Below, piece by piece: positions 50,536 through 59,331 of a stretch of DNA of 64,000 nucleotides. Under the pieces are notes generated by a model. That model did no database searches, was not told the DNA's origin, and saw only the letters and a program-made list of their open reading frames with translations. The stretch lies in NCBI RefSeq assembly GCF_042682565.1, contig NZ_JBHUIC010000001.1; one strand, given 5' to 3'. Each line of letters opens with the position of its first letter. Position 1 is the stretch's first letter. Position numbers and translations under genes: made by a program. Source of the DNA: Pistricoccus aurantiacus (lineage in GTDB: Bacteria; Pseudomonadota; Gammaproteobacteria; Pseudomonadales; Halomonadaceae).

Positions 50536-51033
50536 TCAAGACTCATCATCCTCTGCCCGCAGAAGCGACTTGATGCGTTCGTCATCACCGATAGCCGCTC
50601 TCCACAAGTCGTTCCAGCTATCCGGTGGATTGCCGTTCTCAAGCATCTTGCGGAAGACGGCGTAAGCGTCCTGCTTGGTATCGTAGGCGCGCTTGGTAGA
50701 TTCGTCGTTGACCCAGGCGAAGATGAGGATCTTGCTCGCAAGGTCGTATCGAAAGAACAGCCGGTACTGTTGGTAGAACTTTGCCCGGCACCAATGGGTA
50801 TGCTCAGCCCCGAGCGTGTTTCCTTGGCGATACTGAGGGCCTGCCGGATTCTGTGGGATGTCGTTATTGACCAACTTCACAATTGCCGCCAGGCGCTTGG
50901 TGGCGGGTTTGCTGCGATACCCGAGCGGATCCTTTGCCTGGAGTCGCTTCACCTTGCTGGTGAGCGCATCGACCTGCTCCAGGAACAGCGGGTGCGCATA
51001 GATCGCCCATCCATTTACTTTCAGAGGACTCAT
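50536..51033 (-). CDS. yhaV: YhaV-family ribonuclease toxin
   Basis: The 165-residue protein has YhaV features: NGWAIYAHPLFLEQ, KRLAAIVKLV, CRAKFYQQYRLFFRYD and FAWVNDESTKRAY. YhaV is a RelE-superfamily ribosome-dependent mRNase. It overlaps the antitoxin stop by ATGA. Confidence 0.9.
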   Translation of the reverse strand: MSPLKVNGWAIYAHPLFLEQVDALTSKVKRLQAKDPLGYRSKPATKRLAAIVKLVNNDIPQNPAGPQYRQGNTLGAEHTHWCRAKFYQQYRLFFRYDLASKILIFAWVNDESTKRAYDTKQDAYAVFRKMLENGNPPDSWNDLWRAAIGDDERIKSLLRAEDDES

Positions 51034-51365
51034 GCGTCATCGTCGTCCACTGGCAGTTCCTCATCGAGGTCTACCTCAACGCCTGCCGTCAGGCGTTCGG
51101 CTTCGGCAAAGGTGCCGGCAGTGACAGGACGAATGTTTTCCGGATGCTCCCGCAGGTCGCGCTCCAGGAATGCCAGGAAACTGGCCATCACGGGATCCTG
51201 GCTGGAGTCGTCGAGGGCGCGGGTAAGCACCACTTCCCCATCAGGGCGAATCGTGTAGTGAATCCGATCACGTCGGTTCAGCTTCAGTGCACGACGAACA
51301 GATGCCGGCACGGTCGTCTGATAACGATCTGTCAGGGTGGAGTCATCCTCAATGACCGTGTTCAT
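51030..51365 (-). CDS. prlF: PrlF (SohA) AbrB-type antitoxin
   Basis: The 111-residue protein has a swapped-hairpin AbrB domain (STLTDRYQTTVPASVRRAL, RIHYTI) followed by a helical toxin-binding part and an acidic tail. It neutralises YhaV and represses the operon. The start at 51365 follows GGGAGG; an ATG 27 bases upstream is less likely. A cluster of GTAATGCA repeats is directly upstream. Confidence 0.9.
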   Translation of the reverse strand: MNTVIEDDSTLTDRYQTTVPASVRRALKLNRRDRIHYTIRPDGEVVLTRALDDSSQDPVMASFLAFLERDLREHPENIRPVTAGTFAEAERLTAGVEVDLDEELPVDDDDA

Positions 51366-51383
51366 GATTGGCCTCCCACAGTA

Positions 51384-51425
51384 GCAATGCAAGGTAATGC
51401 ACTAAAAGTAATGCATCTGCATTGC
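51384..51425. promoter_or_regulatory. Operator array for PrlF-YhaV
   Basis: Three direct copies of G(T/C)AATGCA (51384-51391, 51394-51401, 51408-51415) and one inverted TGCATTGC (51418-51425) lie in 42 bp, 18 bp upstream of prlF. Repeated half-sites are what an AbrB-type dimer of dimers would bind. Confidence 0.6.
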
Positions 51426-51611
51426 TTCGTCAATGACAAGAAAAGCGGTCTTATGGTGCCGGCTCGACACCTTATTCTAATGTGGCCTCCGGTGTGCGGC
51501 CATGATGTAAAAACGATCATCAGACGACCAATCAAGACAATGTACTAAATTAGCCCTTATTGATGGTTTATCAAACAATAAGATAGGGGGACGGATTAAA
51601 GGACACGAAGG

Positions 51612-51703
51612 CGATCAATAGCGCTAATCGGCTATGTGCGGGTCTCGACGGCGGAGCAAGACATCGCCTTGCAGACAGATACGCTTCGTAAAGCGGGGTG
51701 CGG
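51612..51703 (+). pseudogene. Resolvase/invertase N-terminal remnant
   Basis: About 30 codons read IGYVRVSTAEQDIALQTDTL, the start of a serine recombinase with the catalytic Ser (VS). The reading stops being resolvase-like after KAGCGE and runs directly into transposase sequence. It is a broken recombination junction. Confidence 0.75.
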
Positions 51704-52565
51704 CGAATCTTCAATGACACCGCTGACTCGGTGCATGGCGAGCAGCTCGGTCGATATTTCTCTGGCTTCTACGACGGCTACTGCTTCCTGCCGCTCCATG
51801 CCTTCTGCGGCCAGCAGCCGCTGATCAGCTACCTACGACCGGCCTATCGCGTTGCGACCCACAATGCTGGAGCCATCCTGGCGCTGCTGGTACGACGGTT
51901 GCGCCAGGCCTGGCCCGAGGTGAAGCTCGTCTTTCGCGGTGACAGTGGCTTCTGCCGACCGCTGATCCTCGCCTGGTGCGAGCGCCACGGCGTCGAGTAC
52001 ATCGTGGGCCTGACCACCAATAGTCGCCTCGAGACGCTGTCGCTGGATATTCGCTATGAGTTGGCAATCCGCTGGGGCGCCGAACGCACCAAGCAGCGCC
52101 ACTTCGGGCGCATCGACTATAGCTGCCGACAGCTGGATGCGTCCTCGACGCAAGGTGGTGGTCAAGGCCGAGGCAGGGCACCGCGGCTTCTACGTGGTGA
52201 CCAACCTGCACGGCAGCCCGCAGTGGCTCTATGACCACCGCTACTGCCTGCGTGGCGATATGAAAAACTGCACCAGGAGCAGCAGTTGCTCTTCTCCGAC
52301 CGCACCAGTTGCCACGACTGGTGGCCCAACCAGTACCGACTGCTACTGGTCGGCCTTGCCTACCTGCTGCTGGAACGGCTGCGTCGGGTGTACTTGAAGC
52401 GCACGGCGTACGCCAAAGCTCAGGTCCCCACCCTGCGCCTGAAGCTGCTGAAGATCGGTGGCGTGGTGATCCCGCAATACCCGGCGCATACGTCTGATGC
52501 TGAGTAGCCACTACCCCGACCAGGACCTCTTGCTCAAGCTGGCCAAGAAGTTGATACCGGGATGA
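51704..52565 (+). pseudogene. IS1380-family transposase remnant (C-terminal part)
   Basis: Homology to IS1380 transposases runs from the first catalytic Asp region (FNDTADSVHGEQLGRYFSGF) through FRGDSGFCRPLILAWCE to the C-terminal QVPTLRLKLLKIGG and LLLKLAKKLIPG, but in three frames. There is at least one frameshift near 52130 and another near 52260, and stops near 52505. The N-terminus is missing, replaced by the resolvase remnant. Confidence 0.8.
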
Positions 52566-52753
52566 CCGGCACAATGCTGTCACCGGCACAGCATAAACAA
52601 TGGGGGAAGGGAGAAGTGCATCTCGAAGCCGGGAAATCGATTAAAAAGTGAGCGATCCTCGCGCCATCCAATGTGAAGGGCTGGCCTGCTCACCCCGCAA
52701 ACCGAACTTGCGTCACTGGTGCAACATCCAGGCTAGAGCATTTTTCACATTAG

Positions 52754-53700
52754 TCAGTTGATATAACCGGCAGCCCTGAAGTAATGGCGGCATTCCGTTG
52801 GCGAGACGCGTGAGATTACCTCGCCAATGGCGTCCCACAGGGCCGGTAATGTCCGTATGGCGGCGCCGCGCAAGAGCGCCTTGAGCTTCGCGAAGGCCTG
52901 TTCGATCGGATTGAAATCCGGTGAGTAGGGCGGCAGGTAAAGCAACGACGCGCCCGCCTCCTTGATCGCCTCACGCACGCCCTTGACCTTATGCGCGGGC
53001 AAGTTATCCATCACGACCCAGTCACCCGGCGCCAGCGTCGGCACCAGCCTCTGTTCGATATACGCCCGAAAGGCCTCACCATCCATGGGGCCATCCAACA
53101 CCAGCGGCGCGGTCATGCCGTTCAGCCGTAGGCCACCGACAAAGGTCGTCGTCTTCCAGTGGCCGTAGGGGATACTGGCCTGGCAGCGCTCGCCACGTCT
53201 GGCCCGACCGCGTTGCCGTGCCATCCGCGTCGAGGTGGCCGTTTCGTCGATAAAGACCAATCGTCGGGGATCGAGAGCGGTTTGCCAACAACGCCAGTCT
53301 TGTCGGGCCTGAGCTACATCGTCGCGTTGTTGCTCGCTGGCGTGCGCGGTCTTTTTTTATAAGTGATCCTGCGCCGGTCGAAGAATCGCCAGATCGTGGT
53401 GGGGCTGGCCACGACATCACGCTCGTCACGAAGGTGCTGGGCGATCTCTGCTAACGTGATATCCTGCTGAGCCTCGACCAGGGCGAGAATAAAAGACTCA
53501 TGCGTATCGAGCCTGGCGCGGCCACGGCTTCTACCCTGCGGCCGTGGTCGATAATCACCGGTTTCCCGCCATTGGCGTATCCAGCGAACGGCTGTGTCGG
53601 TACCAATCAAGAAGCGAGCCGCCGCCGCGCTGGCCGACGCTCCCTGCTGATAGGCATTCACGACGCGTGAACGAAGGTCGTCACTGTAAGCACGTGCCAT
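52754..53700 (-). CDS. IS630 transposase, two frames joined by -1 frameshift
   Basis: Frame 1 (53700 down to 53352) encodes the HTH part (MARAYSDDLRSRVVNAYQQG, DTAVRWIRQWRETG). Frame 2 encodes the DDE catalytic part (FIDETATSTRM; VVMDNLPAHK; LPPYSPDFNPIEQAFAKLK). Reading passes between them if the ribosome slips back one base on a run of seven A at 53352-53358; the resulting junction, KKTAHASEQQRDD, looks like other IS630 transposases. No other lesion is visible, so the element may be active. Confidence 0.82.
53352..53358 (-). promoter_or_regulatory. A7 slippery site of the IS630 transposase
   Basis: Seven A on the coding strand precede GACC. A -1 slip joins the two transposase frames. Confidence 0.6.
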
Positions 53701-53783
53701 CGCTACCTCCTGGCAAATGTTCCTGTCATTCACCTCATTGCCTTCAGCCTAGTCGCTAACTGGCAGAAAAGAAAAATGCTCTA

Positions 53784-54035
53784 GAAACATAGCGGCGCGC
53801 GTGAAGCGATCATAGGGTCTAAGCACGCTCCGGCTTGCTGCGCCGCTCTGCAACACGCTCTTCTCCTAGCCCGGATGTTGCCACGAGCTGCTCAGAAGCG
53901 TCTAGATTCATGGTCCAGTGAGCATGATGGCTCCCATAACCAAAAATTGACTGCTTTTTGATCAATTTTCTAAGCTTAAGGCGCACTCCCCCTACCCCTC
54001 TGTGTTTTCAGCGCCGGGGACAGCACGCAGCGGGG
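53784..54035. other. Non-coding flank of the IS630 element
   Basis: About 250 bp with no recognisable gene or repeat; probably decayed mobile-element sequence. Confidence 0.4.
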
Positions 54036-54570
54036 TTATCCGAGCACCAATTTGCTGGCTAGCGGCAGGAAGATGCCGTGGTCGTAGTAACTATTGAAGT
54101 GGTGTCCGAACTGCTGGCCGTGCACTCGGTCATCGGTGGCGTCGAAGTCAAGATAAAGCGGCTTCCTGGGCAAATTACGAAACGAGCGGATGAACTGCTC
54201 GGCCATCTCTTCGTGTATCGTCACTGCCTAGTCCTGACCGGCCTCCTGCTCGAAGCGACACAGGCTGGATTGACTGGCTAGCGCGTCATTCGTGTCGACG
54301 GCGATCTGCAGTACGATGTCGTGGCGTAGCTCGTAATGATAGTTGAGGTTTTGTAACCCAGGACCAGGCCAAGGATCCGTTGGCGAACCAGGCTCTCCGT
54401 GCGATGCACGCAGCGCTTAGGATCGCGTTCATCGCTCAGCCGGTGGGCCACGGCACGTGTCAGGCCCACCTCCCGGTCGAGTTGACGCAGAAGTAGAATG
54501 CCGCCATCGGAGTGATACCGCTGCCGGCGAAACTGGCGACGATCTGACGGCCTTTACAGCGTGGAAAGAA
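54036..54570 (-). pseudogene. IS1380-family transposase remnant (N-terminal part)
   Basis: The minus strand carries the N-terminal half of an IS1380 transposase in several frames: SDGGILLLRQLDREVGLTRA, then LASQSSLCRFEQEAG, then LYLDFDATDDRVHGQQFGHH. Frameshifts occur near 54350 and 54230, and homology ends near 54040 at IFLPLAS. It is opposite in orientation to the remnant at 51704-52565 and from a different copy, because both contain the DATDD region. Confidence 0.75.
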
Positions 54571-54758
54571 AGCGAAGGGCATGGTACATTTTATCATGAC
54601 GGCCAAGTCGGTTGGCTCAGGTGTAAGACCTTGAATAATAACCTATTTTCAGCCGTTTTTTTCATATCTGGTGCAGTATTCTGGTTAGTCGTCTAACACC
54701 TTAACAGGGCCCTCTGCTTGGCTTGTTGTGTAAAGAAAACGAACGTTTCTTGCCATTC
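54571..54758. other. Short non-coding stretch
   Basis: This boundary between the mobile-element patch and the amidotransferase gene has lower GC, and no gene was recognised. Confidence 0.35.
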
Positions 54759-55610
54759 TCAACGCAACGTGCCTGGACTTAAAATCGCCGCTTCGGCGGA
54801 CATTCGCGCCACGACCCTGCCATGCCTCACGGTGAGCAATTCGCCTTCGCCGAGCGCTTGCCAACCGGGATCCGACGTCAGCGGAATACTGGCGAATAAG
54901 GCGACGTGCTGCGAAGCGTCTGGAGACTCGATCGTTAGACCCGGTGTCTCGAGCACCGCTTCCGAGTGTACGCAGCGTCTGTGAAGCACATGCAGGCCCG
55001 GCGGACGGATGCCGGCCTGCCCTTGCGTGCGCTTGTGGCCATGCGCGAATAAGGCATCGCCATCGGCATAGAGGAAGTTTGCCGGTCCGAACTCACGAAT
55101 TTCCGCAGCAAAGTTCGATACGATGACGAGCCGGTCTTCAAGCGCCGGTACACCGTCGGTCGCGAGCCAAAGCGCACGCAGGCGCTCGAGCAGTGCACAG
55201 AACGCATATTCGGAATCGGTCTCACCGACGGGATGATACGAGCCGAGCGGAAAATGCGCGGTCAGCCGAGCCCAATCGAGATCGCCGTTATGGGCGAACA
55301 CGTGCATCGCCCCACCCAACTCCCGAGTGAACGGTTGACAGTTACGGACTTTGCGAACGCCCTGCGTTGCCCTACGAATGTGGCTGACGACCAGCTCGCT
55401 CGAAAACGGACGTTCCTGAAAGAAGCGAATGCAGGCACTGTCGCTGGCCGGCTCGGCCTCTTTGACGAGACGCACGTCGCCATCCAGATAATAGGCGATT
55501 CCCCAGCCGTCCTTGTGCGGACCGGCGAGCCCGCCACGGCGGGAAAACTCCTCGAGCGAATAATGCACGTTTGTCGGCGAGCCACTCGACATCGCGAAGA
55601 GTTCACACAT
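54759..55610 (-). CDS. Class II glutamine amidotransferase (YafJ-like)
   Basis: The 283-residue Ntn-hydrolase begins MCEL, so Cys2 becomes the catalytic N-terminal nucleophile. It keeps the glutamine-binding motifs HIRRATQG, FAHNGDLDW and GETDSEYAF. YafJ-type proteins consist of the glutaminase domain alone; their acceptor is unknown. Confidence 0.88.
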   Translation of the reverse strand: MCELFAMSSGSPTNVHYSLEEFSRRGGLAGPHKDGWGIAYYLDGDVRLVKEAEPASDSACIRFFQERPFSSELVVSHIRRATQGVRKVRNCQPFTRELGGAMHVFAHNGDLDWARLTAHFPLGSYHPVGETDSEYAFCALLERLRALWLATDGVPALEDRLVIVSNFAAEIREFGPANFLYADGDALFAHGHKRTQGQAGIRPPGLHVLHRRCVHSEAVLETPGLTIESPDASQHVALFASIPLTSDPGWQALGEGELLTVRHGRVVARMSAEAAILSPGTLR

Positions 55611-55691
55611 GACACTCTCCTATGTGCTGCGCCGACCTTCAGAATTGCTCTTGTGCCGGCAGCACAGCCTCTATCACTTTCTCGACAACCC

Positions 55692-56129
55692 TTACAGCAG
55701 ATGAGGTCGAAGCCACTGGGTGAGCTGGGAAGCCTGCATCACGCCCGCCTGGCGAGCGACCTCCTGGCCCCGACGAAAGACGATCAGGGTTGGAATGCTG
55801 CGGATGCCGAAGCGTCCGGCGATGCCTTGCTCGGCCTCGGTGTCCAGCTTGGCGAAGCGCAGCCGCGGTTCGAGCTCGCGAGCCACCTGAGCGAAGATCG
55901 GCGCCATCATCTTGCAGGGCCCGCACCAGCTCGCCCAGAAATCCACCACAATCGGCAGGTCGCTGCGATTAACCATCGCATCAAAGTTGCCAGCATTCAG
56001 TTCGATGGGTTCACCGGTGAATAGCGCCTGCTTGCACTTGCCGCACTTGGCGCCCTCCCCCAACCGGGACCTGTCGACACGGTTCAAGGTATTGCAATGG
56101 GGGCAGGCCAGTTGAATGGCATCGCTCAT
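55692..56129 (-). CDS. trxC: Thioredoxin 2
   Basis: The 145-residue protein has an N-terminal zinc finger (C9, C12, C29, C32) and a thioredoxin domain with WCGPC at 68-72. It reduces disulfides in the cytoplasm under oxidative stress. The start at 56129 follows GGGAGAG and gives the usual TrxC length. Confidence 0.93.
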   Translation of the reverse strand: MSDAIQLACPHCNTLNRVDRSRLGEGAKCGKCKQALFTGEPIELNAGNFDAMVNRSDLPIVVDFWASWCGPCKMMAPIFAQVARELEPRLRFAKLDTEAEQGIAGRFGIRSIPTLIVFRRGQEVARQAGVMQASQLTQWLRPHLL

Positions 56130-56295
56130 TTCACTCTCCCGAATCGGCGTATTCCATGATGAGTGGATGGTATAGAAACGGAGCATAGTCGGAAATAGAG
56201 CGGCGAATGGCGTTCGCCGAGATCGCGGGGCATAGGGAACAACATGACGACCCTCCTGCAGGATCGGCTGCTTCAAGCCGTTGGTAAAGGCATGA

Positions 56296-56324
56296 TTGAC
56301 ACATACACTTTATTTTTTTATATA
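56296..56324 (+). promoter_or_regulatory. Sigma-70-type promoter of the DUF2892 gene
   Basis: TTGACA (56296-56301), a 17-bp spacer and TATATA (56319-56324) form a near-consensus promoter. An inverted repeat ACATAC / GTATGT (56301-56306 and 56327-56332) brackets it and may be an operator. Confidence 0.68.
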
Positions 56325-56429
56325 TTGTATGTAAACTAGGTGTCAAGACTGACAGCCGACCCTGGACTCGATCGGCCACGCTGCGGCAAACACCGAGAGC
56401 CGCAACCCATGATCCCAAGGAGATTCCTC

Positions 56430-56639
56430 ATGAAACGTAATATGGGCAACATCGACAGTGGACTGCGTATCGCCGTCGGACTGATTCTGATCGCTCTGAC
56501 ATTGACAAGCGTGATCGGCTGGTGGGGATGGATCGGCGTCGTCCCTCTCGTCACCGGGCTATTCCGCTTCTGCCCGGCCTATCGACTGCTGGGCCTCAAT
56601 ACCTGCCAACGCAAGTCCCTCGATAAACCGAGCCATTAG
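56430..56639 (+). CDS. Small DUF2892 membrane protein
   Basis: The 69-residue protein has the DUF2892 pattern MGNIDSGLRIAVGLILIAL, then GWIGVVPLVTGLFRFCPAY, with two short membrane helices and a Cys-Pro motif. The same domain anchors the rhodanese YgaP. The start at 56430 follows AAGGAGA. It has its own promoter. Confidence 0.82.
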   Translation: MKRNMGNIDSGLRIAVGLILIALTLTSVIGWWGWIGVVPLVTGLFRFCPAYRLLGLNTCQRKSLDKPSH

Positions 56640-56707
56640 GCGGTCAAGCCACCGCCTGCCGGCAGCCCGTTTCAAGCGCCGTCAGGCGGTGAACTCGAGA
56701 ATACGCC

Positions 56708-57415
56708 ATGATCGAGCTTCACCAGTTCCGGCCTTTCTGGGGGCTACCCAATGCCAGCCCCTTCTGCATGAAGGCGGAAACCTATCTACGCTATCGAAAC
56801 ATTCCCTTTCGCTCGGTACCCAGCGGGCCACGCCGCTCGCCCTCGGGGCAAATTCCGTTCATCGTCGACGGCGAACAGGTCATTACCGATTCGCAAGCCA
56901 TCATCGAGCATTTCGAGGCTCGCCAGCCGGCGCACCTGGATGCGGATCTCGACGAGACCCAGCGGGCGACGGCTTTCTTCGTTCGGGAACTGGTGGAAGA
57001 GCGCCTCTACTGGCAGATCACCTACATGCGCTGGGGAGATCCCGCCGGCTGGCGCGTCTTCAAGCCGGATCTGACGCCCTTCCTGCCGCGAGCGTTGCGC
57101 GGCCCAGGACTGTTCGCGATTCGCCGCACGCTGCTGCGCCGGATGCGCCGGCGCGGCTTGTCGTCTGACGATCCATCCGCCGCCTATGCACGAGGGATGC
57201 CGGTGCTGGATGCCCTGTCGGGTCTACTGGCGGACAAGCCGTTCTTCCTCGACGAGACGCCCCGCAGCCTGGACATGAGCCTGCATGCCTTCCTGGCCAA
57301 TATCCTCGATCAACCTCACGGCAATCCCTTGCAGGACCATGGTCGCAGGTTGGGCAACCTGGTGGACTACACGCAGCGCATGAAAGCGCTGTGCTATGAC
57401 AAGACCATGCTATGA
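56708..57415 (+). CDS. Glutathione S-transferase family protein (metaxin-like)
   Basis: The 235-residue protein has an N-terminal thioredoxin-like domain (FRPFWGLPNASPFCMKAETYL, PFIVDGEQVITDSQAIIEHF) and a C-terminal all-helical domain. The motif PxxSPFCxK and the Tom37/metaxin-like C-terminus suggest the failed-axon-connections subgroup; no substrate is known. The ankyrin gene follows with an ATGA overlap. Confidence 0.8.
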   Translation: MIELHQFRPFWGLPNASPFCMKAETYLRYRNIPFRSVPSGPRRSPSGQIPFIVDGEQVITDSQAIIEHFEARQPAHLDADLDETQRATAFFVRELVEERLYWQITYMRWGDPAGWRVFKPDLTPFLPRALRGPGLFAIRRTLLRRMRRRGLSSDDPSAAYARGMPVLDALSGLLADKPFFLDETPRSLDMSLHAFLANILDQPHGNPLQDHGRRLGNLVDYTQRMKALCYDKTML

Positions 57416-58136
57416 AAAACAAGGCGACGAGCTATCTTCAAGCGCGGTTTCAGCGCCATCCTTTCCTGGCCGGCGTCCTGTTTGCGCTGGTGCTGTTGGG
57501 TGTACCGGCGAGCCTGATGCTGACCGAGGAAACGGTGACGGAACGCGACGTCCAGGGCCGCACACCACTCATTCAAGCCGCCGATCAAGGTGATCTCCGC
57601 AAGGTAAGCGATCTGCTGGAGGCGGAAGCGAACGTGCATGCCGTCGACAACTGCGGCTGGACCGCCTTCATGAAAGCCGCCGTTCAGGGTCACGGCGAGA
57701 TCGCCAGACGCCTGATCGAGCATGGTGCCGATCCCGAACATCGCGACGATTCCGGTTATACCGCGCTGATGGTGGCGGTAGTGAACGGGCGTACCAACAT
57801 GGCGGCCTGGCTGCTCGAGCAGGATGTGGCGGTGAACGTAGCCGATGCAGACAGCGGCTGGACCGCCCTGCTGTGGGCAGCCAAGGATGGGCGAAACGAG
57901 TTGGTGGACGAGCTGCTCGCTCATGCGCGGCGGTGGATCAAGCGGCATCGGACGGCTCGACCCCCTTGATGTGGGCCGCCCGTAAAGGGCATGGCGCAAT
58001 CGTCGAACGCCTCTTGAAAGCCGGCGCCGATCCCGCTCACACCGATCGATCGGGCCATACCGCTCGCGATCTGGCGGTGGAGGCCGGACACCCGGAGGTG
58101 CTGTCTCTGCTCGATACTCCCTCGACGAGTCTGTAA
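57412..58136 (+). pseudogene. Ankyrin-repeat membrane-anchored protein, single frameshift
   Basis: The gene starts with a membrane anchor (about 18-37) and has five ankyrin repeats (GRTPLIQAADQGDLRKV; GWTAFMKAAVQGHGEI; GYTALMVAVVNGRTNM; GWTALLWAAKDGRNEL; GSTPLMWAARKGHGAI). Reading must change frame near 57924 (after ELLAH); restoring one base gives a normal repeat. It is either a recent deletion or a sequencing error. Confidence 0.78.
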
Positions 58137-58154
58137 GCCATGCCGGTACGGTCA

Positions 58155-59156
58155 TCAAGGCACCAGCACCGCGGCGCCGCTCAGCCGTCCTTTCCGCAGG
58201 TCCGCCAGCGCCTGGTTGGCATCCGCAAGCGGGTAGCGCCGGGTATGGGTACGCACCCCGGCTCGGGGCGCCAGGGCCATGAAGTCGTGGCCGTCCGCCC
58301 GGGTCAGGTTGGCCACGGAGCGCAGCACCCGCTCCTCCCACAGCAGGCGATAGGGAAACGCCGGGATATCGCTCATATGGATGCCGCCGCAGACTACCGT
58401 GCCGCCCGGGCGCACGGCTTTCAGGGCGGCGGGCACCAGTTCGCCCACTGGGGCGAAGATAATGGCTGCGTCGAGGCGCTGCGGGGGCAGCTGATCAGAA
58501 TCCCCGGCCCAGACCGCGCCGAGCTTGTAGGCGAATTCCTTGGCATGCTCATCCCCGGGCCGGGTGAAGGCGTACACCGACTGCTCCTCATGAATCGCCA
58601 CCTGAGCGAGGATATGCGCCGCCGCACCGAAGCCGTAGATGCCCAGATGCTCGACGCCCTCGCCGATCATCGACCAGGCACGATGGCCGATAAGGCCGGC
58701 GCAGAGCAGCGGCGCGGCTGCGACATCCTCGAAGCTCTCGTCGATGGGGAAACAGAACCGTGCATCCGCCAGGCTGTACTCCGCGTAGCCGCCGTCCAAG
58801 GTATAGCCGGTGAAACGCGCCTGGACGCAGAGATTTTCCTGTCCATGACGACAGTAACGGCAGGTGCCACAGGTCCAGCCCAGCCAGGGCACCCCGACCC
58901 GATCGTCAAGCTCGAAGCCATCCACGCCTTCCCCCAGGGCGTCGATCCGCCCGACGATCTCATGGCCCGGCACCAGGGGCAGCCTGGGTTCCGGCAGTTC
59001 GCCGTCCACCACATGCAGGTCCGTACGACATACCCCGCAGGCCTGCACCTTCAGGCGTACCTGACCGGGCCCCGGGATCGGGCGCGGCAGTTCGCGCATT
59101 TCCAAGGGCGCACCGGGCGCCGGCAAGACCATGGCGCGCATCTTGATCTGGCTCAT
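58155..59156 (-). CDS. Zinc-dependent alcohol dehydrogenase
   Basis: The 333-residue medium-chain dehydrogenase has catalytic-zinc motifs CGVCRTDLH and GHEIVG, a structural zinc loop (CGTCRYCRHGQENLC) and the cofactor region IYGFGAAAHILAQVA. It resembles the AdhP-like group that lacks a canonical GxGxxG. The start at 59156 follows CGGAGG. It is convergent with the ankyrin gene and distinct from the dehydrogenase at 19217. Confidence 0.87.
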   Translation of the reverse strand: MSQIKMRAMVLPAPGAPLEMRELPRPIPGPGQVRLKVQACGVCRTDLHVVDGELPEPRLPLVPGHEIVGRIDALGEGVDGFELDDRVGVPWLGWTCGTCRYCRHGQENLCVQARFTGYTLDGGYAEYSLADARFCFPIDESFEDVAAAPLLCAGLIGHRAWSMIGEGVEHLGIYGFGAAAHILAQVAIHEEQSVYAFTRPGDEHAKEFAYKLGAVWAGDSDQLPPQRLDAAIIFAPVGELVPAALKAVRPGGTVVCGGIHMSDIPAFPYRLLWEERVLRSVANLTRADGHDFMALAPRAGVRTHTRRYPLADANQALADLRKGRLSGAAVLVP

Positions 59157-59331
59157 GACAACCTCCGTCTTTCGTTGACACCCTGGTAATACGAAGGGCA
59201 TGCTCATTAGAAGAATAGTAAAAAGCGTGCGAAACAGCATGCCCTACCCTCGACGAATTTCGCGTTGTCCTCGGCAGCGCCGTCGGAGTCTTGCCGAGAC
59301 AACGCCCTATTGATTGGAGCTATTGGCCGGC

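Larger units (their letters stand above)
52736..53781. mobile_element. IS630-family insertion sequence, complete
   Basis: Inverted ends GAGCATTTTTC (52736-52746) and GAAAAATGCTC (53771-53781) are perfect over 11 bp and continue imperfectly inward. TA flanks both ends (52734-52735 and 53782-53783), the target duplication of the IS630/Tc1 group. The 1046-bp length is normal. It lies between two IS1380 remnants. Confidence 0.88.

Noticed and set aside
50364..50573. 69-codon open stretch between the two toxin-antitoxin loci
   Set aside because: Low-complexity, no family similarity and no convincing ribosome site.
54457..54696. 79-codon plus-strand frame over the IS1380 remnant
   Set aside because: It reads across decayed transposase sequence of the other strand and has no motif.
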